Of a stretch of DNA of 17,902 bases, positions 1 through 5,215 are shown piece by piece. The position numbers and the translations under genes were made by a program. Numbering within the stretch: the first letter of the stretch is position 1; the number at the start of each line of letters is the position of its first letter. Source of the stretch: Proteobacteria bacterium UBA6920 (GTDB lineage Bacteria > Pseudomonadota > Gammaproteobacteria > SG8-11); assembly GCA_002448875.1 (NCBI GenBank), contig DKAS01000175.1:1-17902 (forward strand). The letters are read 5' to 3'. The notes under the pieces were generated by a model, which worked only from the letters and a program-made list of their open reading frames with translations, made no database searches and had not been told where the DNA came from.

Positions 1-995
1 AATCCATCGGCAACAGAAAGTGAATCGGCCAGTGCGATATCGCTGGTTCCTGAAGCCATCACAAAAATGGCACCCATGGCGGATGAACCCATGATGAGCC
101 CGAGATTGCGCGAAAGCCCCAACATTCCGGAAACCACCCCCTGTGTATCATCAGATGCACTGAGCACGACTGCCGTGTTATTCGCCGCCTGGAAAAGTTG
201 ATAACCCGGAGTCAAAAGTGCCAGAGTGGCTATGTAGCCCACCACGCCAATCAATTCCGGTAATTGCGACAGCGCAAACGAACCTGTTGCCACAAGCACT
301 AGACCGACCAAGACCATAGAAGTAGCACCGAACCGGTCGACTATGCGACCCGCAGGGACACCGCTCAGTGCCGAAAGGACGGGCCCAACCGACATGACCA
401 AGCCCACGAATGAAGCACTTAGCCCCAGCGTTAGAGAGAGATAGAAGGGTCCAACCACCAACGTACTCATCATGATCGTCGCCACAATCGCATTCATGAT
501 CAGTCCGCTGCTCAAGACCTTGTTACGAAAAGCAGTTAGTTGGATTAAAGGCGATGGCACTTGCTTCTGGCTATAGACAAACAGAACAACACTGAGGCCC
601 GCAATCGCCATCAGCCCGACGTTGTACCCGTCGAAGCGACCTTCCCCAACTGTCATTGCCAACGAAAATACAGCGAGCGAGATACTCAGTATCAACGTAC
701 CCCGAATGTCAAAGCGGCTACGGTTGGATCTGTCGGATTGAGCCCGCAATGGGAGGTAGCGAAACGCCAGTAAGGTATTAATGACTCCGAACGCTGCCAT
801 GACCAGGAAAATGGACCACCATCCGGGGCCATCGATCAAAACGCCCCCCAATGACGGACCCAGGGTGGTCCCTATCGCCGACATGGTGTGCATTTGTAGC
901 CCGGATTGATCCCAAGTTTGCAGAGGTAAATGACCCATCCCAAGTGCCATTCTTTCCTGTGCAATCGAGAGCATAGACGCAAACGGTAGGGTCAC
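1..995 (-). pseudogene. MFS drug/H+ antiporter, 5'-truncated and cut by window edge
   Basis: The minus strand stays open from a stop at 1001-999 to the left edge and reads as a polytopic membrane protein. Near the start it contains GTTLGPSLGG, a good match to antiporter motif C (GPxxGG) of drug/proton MFS pumps, followed by GWWSIFLV, the usual start of helix 6. Later stretches such as SRNLGLIMGSSAMGAIF match the C-terminal half of EmrB/QacA-like and related pumps. The family would be expected to export toxic compounds across the inner membrane using the proton gradient. What is missing is the N-terminal part before motif C, roughly helices 1-4: the frame begins only about 45 residues upstream of that motif, with GTG at 995 and ATG at 974 or 950 as the only starts. 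No ribosome binding site supports any of them. I infer a 5' deletion or rearrangement rather than a working gene; the C-terminus lies outside the window. Substrate unknown. Confidence 0.75.
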
Positions 996-1002
996 TATTT
1001 AG

Positions 1003-1170
1003 CGTGAATTCTCGCCAACCGGGGTCAAATTTCGATACAAATCTACAGTGCTGGTATTCGTCGCGCTGTCACTGCTCATGTTCATTACTCGCAAGCTCGA
1101 CTGGTACCGTCTGACGGACTGCGCCATTGACATGACGTCGCGTCAGCCGGCGATGACCGTCGGCGACTGA
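1003..1170 (+). pseudogene. Short hydrophobic C-terminal remnant (unidentified)
   Basis: From a stop near 1000 to the TGA ending at 1170 the plus strand is open and encodes one hydrophobic helix (LVFVALSLLMFITRK) followed by a polar tail (DWYRLTDCAIDM). It has no start codon with a ribosome binding site and sits exactly where the truncated MFS gene stops making sense, about 27 bases before a hairpin terminator. It looks like the tail of a membrane protein whose 5' part was lost at the same junction. The minus strand is also open here for about 45 codons, so neither reading is certain. I do not recognise a family. Confidence 0.25.
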
Positions 1171-1196
1171 GCGCCATCGTAAGCGGAGTAAGTAAA

Positions 1197-1231
1197 TACG
1201 GGACCGGGTTAACCTCCGGTCCCGTACTTGT
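1197..1231 (+). terminator. Hairpin terminator, 11-bp stem
   Basis: Positions 1197-1207 (TACGGGACCGG) pair perfectly with 1216-1226 (CCGGTCCCGTA) around an 8-base loop. The sequence after it, CTTGTTATT, is only moderately T-rich on the plus strand. It closes the remnant ending at 1170 and would insulate the secreted-protein gene that begins at 1455. Confidence 0.6.
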
Positions 1232-1311
1232 TATTGCGTTAGGTAAATCTTCTTGTATCGTCAGGTCGGCGCAGCGTCACGAAATCAATTATTGCATTGC
1301 GGTAACACAGC

Positions 1312-1344
1312 TTGACAGCCGGGAAGAATTCGCCGGTGTATGAT
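1312..1344 (+). promoter_or_regulatory. Possible promoter of the secreted-protein gene
   Basis: A perfect -35 hexamer TTGACA lies at 1312-1317. Downstream TATGAT at 1339-1344 resembles a -10 box, but the 21-base spacer is too long for a standard sigma-70 promoter; GTGTAT at 1336-1341 would give 18 bases but a weaker box. It is the best candidate in the gap and lies about 110 bases before the start codon. Confidence 0.25.
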
Positions 1345-1454
1345 CAAATCAATCGGGTCAATTCCGTGATAGCAGTCGCCCTTCTGGCGATGGGTAGAGA
1401 ATTTGCTGGTGAAAAATTGTTACCGTCCAGTTGTGTGAAGTAAGGAGAATATTT

Positions 1455-2447
1455 ATGAAGCGCTTTTCTCTCTCTGCGGTTGGTGAAATACCGGAACAGC
1501 TTTCCCGTGGCACGGGTGCTTTTTTGTGCTTTGTACTGGCCGCCGTTGGCATGTTTCTGCATGTTTCCAGCGCGCACGCAGCGCCGATATGCGCGCCCCT
1601 GTACGCGGCCCAGACAATAAATGCGGGCAGTGTTTGCGTGGATAACGATACGCAATTTATTTCTATAACCTATACCGCCTCAGGCGGCTGGACCTTGCAG
1701 GACGTGCACCTCTTCGTTGGCGCCTCGCTGGCGGAGATGCCACAGACCAAGACCGGTAATCCGAAAATCGGTAATTTCACTTATACCGACTCCGCCGGTG
1801 GCGCCGGGAGCTATACATTTAAGTTGCCGCAGGGAGATTTTGCGGTGACATGTGGCGCCGTACTGACTCTGGCCGCTCATGCCGATCTGAGCCTGACAGG
1901 CGCGGACGGGTCGGTACGCAGCGAAACCGGCTGGGCCGCGGGTCAACGTATGGTGGCGAAAGGCAATTGGGCGACATTTTTTTCTTATACCGTACAGTGT
2001 GTCGCACCGCCCACGGTTTGCAAGCATACCGAAACCGCGTTTGCGTTCGGCGATCAGACTTTCGAGGACATCGGCCTGCTCAACGACAAGCGCTGGGGCT
2101 GGCAGCTGACTGCGTCGGCGGGCGTCGCGGGATCGACACCAATTTACGCCGGTGCTGCGCAGAACGATATCAGCAAGGGCACGCACGTGGGGACGCTGTA
2201 TTATTTGTATGGCGATGGGGTGTTGCATGTTACCTACAATGTATTTTCGGGAAGTTACAGCATGCTGGCAACCCATTTATACGCGGGGGACGTCAACGTG
2301 AAAACCAGCGCTCCCGGGAAATATGGAAATCAGCACAGCCCGCTGCCGGCGGGCACGACAAGCGACAGCTATGACATCGTGGTGGCCGATGCCAATGGAG
2401 ATGGCAAAATCTATGTGGTCGCGCACGCGGAGGTTTGCTTCTACTGA
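1455..2447 (+). CDS. Secreted two-module protein of unknown function
   Basis: This is a 330-residue exported protein. I chose ATG 1455 because AAGGAG at 1442-1447 lies 7 bases before it; the frame opens eight codons earlier without such support. The signal peptide has an unusually long n-region of about 21 residues, a hydrophobic core (FLCFVLAAVGMFLHV) and an AHA cleavage site after residue 42. The mature part holds two related modules. The first has DVHLFVGASLAEMPQ, PKIGNFTY and LAAHADL; the second has ATHLYAGDVNVK, PGKYGNQ and VVAHAEVC, so each shows H-L-aromatic-x-G, P-x(1,2)-[IY]-G-N and an AHA strand. Cysteines recur near module borders, including a CKHTETAFAFG motif that opens module two and a C-terminal AEVCFY, suggesting disulfides outside the cytoplasm. 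I know this pattern from uncharacterised secreted proteins of environmental bacteria but cannot assign an activity. It stands alone between two terminators. Confidence 0.85.
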   Translation: MKRFSLSAVGEIPEQLSRGTGAFLCFVLAAVGMFLHVSSAHAAPICAPLYAAQTINAGSVCVDNDTQFISITYTASGGWTLQDVHLFVGASLAEMPQTKTGNPKIGNFTYTDSAGGAGSYTFKLPQGDFAVTCGAVLTLAAHADLSLTGADGSVRSETGWAAGQRMVAKGNWATFFSYTVQCVAPPTVCKHTETAFAFGDQTFEDIGLLNDKRWGWQLTASAGVAGSTPIYAGAAQNDISKGTHVGTLYYLYGDGVLHVTYNVFSGSYSMLATHLYAGDVNVKTSAPGKYGNQHSPLPAGTTSDSYDIVVADANGDGKIYVVAHAEVCFY

Positions 2448-2474
2448 AGCCATGCAGTGCCTTTGGGCGCTACC

Positions 2475-2515
2475 GCGGGCCCGGGCGTAAGCCCGGGCCC
2501 GCACTATTTCCGTTT
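2475..2515 (+). terminator. Strong GC-rich terminator after the secreted-protein gene
   Basis: GCGGGCCCGGGC at 2475-2486 pairs perfectly with GCCCGGGCCCGC at 2491-2502 around a GTAA tetraloop. The following bases (ACTATTTCCGTTTT) contain short T runs. It begins 28 bases after the stop codon at 2447, so it is the natural 3' end of that transcript. Confidence 0.85.
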
Positions 2516-2876
2516 TCGCATAACAATCATATCGTCAACGGCGCGCAACGGGTTGTGCTGGTGAGGGGGCTGGTGCGCGCCGCGAGGATTTTTGCCCAAG
2601 TGGCGGCAATCGGCCATGCGCTAAGATTCAGGATGATTTGTCGCAGATGCAGGGAAATTGGCTACCCGGGAGAGGCGTGTGAGCCAGGCGACAGTTAGGG
2701 CGCGGTAATCTGCGCGCACAGAAAAAATACCGGATACGGCGGCTAGTGGCGCCTCCAATGCGGTAGAGCATCAGTTGTATACTCTATATACTGGAAGCTG
2801 TGTATTGCGATAGGCGGGTTTTTCGCAGTCTTACGGCAAGCATCAATCTGGAATAAGCAGCTGTGACCTCCCTGAC
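2516..2876 (+). other. Intergenic region upstream of the sigma factor
   Basis: No gene is supported here; an 87-codon frame running through the preceding terminator has no start signal or protein-like composition. Near 2777-2791 the bases GTATA and TATAC form an inverted repeat around five bases, which also creates two TATACT boxes (2778-2783 and 2787-2792) that could serve as -10 elements. I see no convincing -35 partner, so a promoter is only a guess. Confidence 0.4.
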
Positions 2877-3722
2877 ATGTATTCACTCAGTACAGATAAG
2901 GATTATCCGTTGAAAACCGATCCCTATTTACAGGAATTTCTCGAATTTAAAGCTGAACTAAAAAGCTATCTGTTTCGTCTGCTGACGAACCGGGCGGATT
3001 GTGACGATGTGCTCCAGGAAACCTATATCAAGTTTTCGCAAAACCTGGCGTCCTTTCGCGGCGAGGCATCTTTCAAAACCTGGGTATACAGTATCGCGAC
3101 CAATCTTGCCCGGGATATTCTCGCCCGGCAAAAACGCTGGCAGGTCGACTACCAGGACAAGGGCCGTGATCTCCATGTCATGGACAACGCTCTTTCGGAG
3201 AAACTCCGGAATTTCTTTGCGACACCGGAAGTTGCCTTCGAGGTTAAACAGCATTTGGATTATTGCTTTACCTGTATCAGCAAAACCTTGCCACTGGTGC
3301 AGCAGATCTGCCTGCTGCTGAAAGACGTCTACGGTTTCAAGCAGGAAGAAATTCAGTCAATCACCGGGCTTGCCGAGGGCAAGGTGAAGCACGGTATCGT
3401 CGACGCACGCAAAACGATGATGCAGGTGTTCGATGATCGCTGCTCCTTGATCAACAAGGGCGGTGTTTGCGATCAATGCGCGGCCCTGAAAGGCTTTCTG
3501 ACAACGGAGCAAAGCGCGCATCAGGAGACAAACCGGATCAACATGGTGAAGGAAGCGCAATCCGCCGACGCCGAACGCCTGCTGGAACTGCGCCTGGACA
3601 TTGTTCGTTCCACCGATCCGATCAATAATACCCGCCATGAGCTGCATATCTATTTCCTGGAAAATCTGCCCGACTGGGCCAGTCGAGTCGCTGCAATCAC
3701 CCCCGCCGATGCATCTAACTGA
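2877..3722 (+). CDS. ECF-type sigma-70 family RNA polymerase sigma factor with Cys-rich tail
   Basis: The 281-residue product directs RNA polymerase to a specific promoter set. Region 2 lies at about residues 16-85, with ADCDDVLQETYIKF and the DNA-melting motif FRGEASFKTWVYSIATNLARD, classic for ECF factors. Region 4, about residues 125-185, is a helix-turn-helix (QQICLLLKDVYGFKQEEIQ) for -35 recognition. Beyond it is an extension of about 90 residues that most ECF factors lack. It starts with C189, C198 and C201 (C-x8-C-x2-C) and ends with a segment (LELRLDIVRSTDP, ELHIYFLE) conserved in some ECF subgroups. The cysteines could bind metal or sense redox state, which is inference. ATG 2877 has no clear ribosome binding site; TTG 2910 has AAGGA at 2898-2902 seven bases upstream and may be the real start, giving 270 residues. 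No anti-sigma gene is adjacent. A small NTF2-like gene follows 142 bases later. Confidence 0.9.
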   Translation: MYSLSTDKDYPLKTDPYLQEFLEFKAELKSYLFRLLTNRADCDDVLQETYIKFSQNLASFRGEASFKTWVYSIATNLARDILARQKRWQVDYQDKGRDLHVMDNALSEKLRNFFATPEVAFEVKQHLDYCFTCISKTLPLVQQICLLLKDVYGFKQEEIQSITGLAEGKVKHGIVDARKTMMQVFDDRCSLINKGGVCDQCAALKGFLTTEQSAHQETNRINMVKEAQSADAERLLELRLDIVRSTDPINNTRHELHIYFLENLPDWASRVAAITPADASN

Positions 3723-3864
3723 TTGTATTGGCTGGTAAAATAGAGTTATTGCCGGAAAGTTCGCAAGATCCGTTCAAAACTGCTGCCTCATCCGTCTAAA
3801 CCTTGATTAAAGCCATCGCTGGTTTTCAATCCTGGAGTTAATTTTACGCTATGAGGAGAAACAT

Positions 3865-4230
3865 ATGAGTTCACGGGCATTTCAAGTGTGGCAGCAATTC
3901 ACCGGATCGATGCAGCAGGGGAATAATCACTGGCAGGATTTGATCGCGGATGATATTACGTTCACCGGTCCCATGGATCAGGTTGAAGGCAAGGCGGATT
4001 TCATCAAACTCAATCAGGATTTTTTCAAAATCGTCCGGGGTTACGATATTCATCGTCATATTTGCGATGACAATACGGTAGTGACCGAGTGTACGCTGCG
4101 GGTCAGCTCGCCTAAAGGTACCGATGTGGCCTTCGATCTGGCCGAAATCTACAGTATTGAAGACGGCAAGATCAAATCAGTAAACATCTACTGGGACCCG
4201 CGCGAATTTGCGCAGGCGTTTTCAGGCTGA
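3865..4230 (+). CDS. SnoaL/NTF2-like domain protein
   Basis: This 121-residue soluble protein fills a single NTF2-like (SnoaL-type) cone fold. It has an N-terminal helix (AFQVWQQFTGSMQQGN), the typical LIADDITFTGPMDQVEGKADFI turn region, and C-terminal strands (FDLAEIYSIEDGKIKSVNIYWD). The fold forms a pocket used either for small-molecule catalysis or for binding; I see no residue set that defines a reaction. AGGAG at 3854-3858, six bases before the ATG, fixes the start. It lies 142 bases downstream of the sigma-factor gene, same strand, with a terminator after it and none between, so the two may be co-transcribed. In ECF41-type factors a SnoaL-like domain is fused to the sigma factor and modulates its activity. 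Here it is a separate protein, so a regulatory or effector role is possible but unproven. Confidence 0.85.
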   Translation: MSSRAFQVWQQFTGSMQQGNNHWQDLIADDITFTGPMDQVEGKADFIKLNQDFFKIVRGYDIHRHICDDNTVVTECTLRVSSPKGTDVAFDLAEIYSIEDGKIKSVNIYWDPREFAQAFSG

Positions 4231-4257
4231 ACCGGAAATTCTGCCTGATCCATGTAA

Positions 4258-4292
4258 TCGGCAACAACGTGTAACGTTGTTGCCGAGTTTTT
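4258..4292 (+). terminator. Rho-independent terminator after the NTF2-like gene
   Basis: TCGGCAACAACGT at 4258-4270 pairs perfectly with ACGTTGTTGCCGA at 4274-4286 around a three-base loop, followed by GTTTTT. It starts 28 bases after the stop codon and closes the sigma factor/NTF2-like unit. Confidence 0.9.
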
Positions 4293-4370
4293 CCCGACGG
4301 CTTTGGTGATGGCAATGGCGTGCATTATGAGAGCTATATTCGGGAAGCGCTGGCCTATGCGAAGAAGTAG
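4293..4370 (+). pseudogene. Possible C-terminal gene remnant
   Basis: Directly after the T-run of the terminator the frame PDGFGDGNGVHYESYIREAL continues to AYAKK and a TAG at 4368-4370. Its composition looks like a soluble protein C-terminus, yet no start codon, ribosome binding site or upstream coding sequence exists; the frame is closed by TAA at 4272-4274. I infer a leftover 3' end of a deleted gene, but 25 codons are too few to name it. Confidence 0.2.
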
Positions 4371-4723
4371 TCATTATTTGCCGAAGGCCTAGGAGTGTCC
4401 AGGTGGATAAAGTGAGAGAGTGAGCATTGTAGAGAGTGAGTGTCCAGGTTGACAGGTTGCGTGGTGGGGTGAGTGTGTGGTTTCGACGGGTGAGGGCTTC
4501 GGTGCGTCCCCAGTTGAATTTTCCGTTTAAGGCTAAGAATTCACAATATTTAACGTATTTATCATCTGGTTGAAGAAACATTTTAGAGATAATAAGCAAG
4601 GAATATCGTATCGTCATTCATGCGAAGAGGGAACTGGCTGAATAATGCGTCGTTTCTAGCCTCCACACGGCATTCTCGGCGATTGGTTGGGCATGAATTC
4701 AAACCATAGTTACAAAGGTAGTC
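4371..4723. other. Intergenic region before the split kinase
   Basis: Apart from the two direct repeats at 4393-4449 I see no gene. The long minus-strand frame covering 4222-4617 lacks a ribosome binding site, crosses the terminator and has low-complexity Thr/Leu content, so I do not accept it. Any promoter of the kinase would lie here, but no clear -35/-10 pair stands out. Confidence 0.4.
4393..4449 (+). repeat. Pair of 12-bp direct repeats (GAGTGTCCAGGT)
   Basis: GAGTGTCCAGGT occurs at 4393-4404 and again at 4438-4449, a 45-base offset, within a purine-rich stretch full of GTGAG steps. The core GTGTCCAGG recurs once more at 8063-8071. These may be debris of a mobile or REP-like element; no transposase frame is present around them. 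Confidence 0.4.
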
Positions 4724-5203
4724 GTGGGGATGATAGAAAAAGTCGAATTCACGCCGCTGAGCGACGATCAGTTACGTCGCAGTACCTATTTAACCGCAAT
4801 GCTTGCGCTTTTTCTCCCGCCCGCCATTGGGGCCACTCTGATGGGAGTGATCGGATTTTATCCGTTTCCGCAGGTGTATAGAATTTTCCTCTCCTACACG
4901 GGTGTCTACGTCGCAGCGGTGACGTTGTTGACCGGGTACGCTACGCGTCATCTGCTCCTGAGCCTTATCCGACTGACCACCCTGGACACGGAAACGGCAA
5001 ACACCAATGCGCAAAGAATATTCAAACGCCTGCCCTGGATGCTTCTGGGATTCGTCACGGTATATTCAATATTCGGTGCGCTCAGCGCTGACTTGGCCAT
5101 CGAGGACATGGGATATCAGGACTACAGCCTGCTGGACCATTTGCGCAATCTGTTTGGACTCATACCGACGATTCTGATTACGGCGTTTTCGATATTTTTT
5201 TAA
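4724..5203 (+). CDS. Membrane-domain fragment of split hybrid sensor kinase
   Basis: This 159-residue product contains four hydrophobic segments: about residues 20-45 (LTAMLALFLPPAIGATLMGV), 50-75, 104-125 and the C-terminal ILITAFSIFF, where the frame hits TAA at 5201-5203. GTG 4724 and ATG 4730 are both possible starts, with AAAGG at 4714-4718 upstream. The next gene lies in the same reading frame and its sequence continues a membrane domain without a gap. The last helix here, cut at its end, would run through FVDQLGRYYGPRG into two more helices. I therefore read this as the 5' part of one kinase of about 1078 residues, interrupted by a single nonsense codon. Alone it would be a four-helix membrane protein without an output domain. 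Replacing the TAA by a tyrosine codon, one base away, would restore the frame. Confidence 0.65.
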   Translation: MGMIEKVEFTPLSDDQLRRSTYLTAMLALFLPPAIGATLMGVIGFYPFPQVYRIFLSYTGVYVAAVTLLTGYATRHLLLSLIRLTTLDTETANTNAQRIFKRLPWMLLGFVTVYSIFGALSADLAIEDMGYQDYSLLDHLRNLFGLIPTILITAFSIFF

Positions 5204-5215
5204 TTCGTTGATCAG

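Noticed and set aside
1680..2276. 198-codon minus-strand frame
   Set aside because: It lies wholly inside the well-supported secreted-protein gene and is Arg/His-rich as expected for a shadow frame.
2435..2698. 87-codon plus-strand frame
   Set aside because: It runs through the 12-bp terminator hairpin and overlaps the end of the secreted-protein gene; no start signal.
4222..4617. 131-codon minus-strand frame
   Set aside because: It overlaps a strong terminator and the end of the NTF2-like gene, has no ribosome binding site and shows low-complexity Thr/Leu repeats arising from GTGAG-rich DNA.
5195..5203. Programmed frameshift at the seven-T run before the kinase stop
   Set aside because: The downstream kinase is in the same frame as the upstream part, so a one-base shift would not join them; a simple nonsense codon explains the break.
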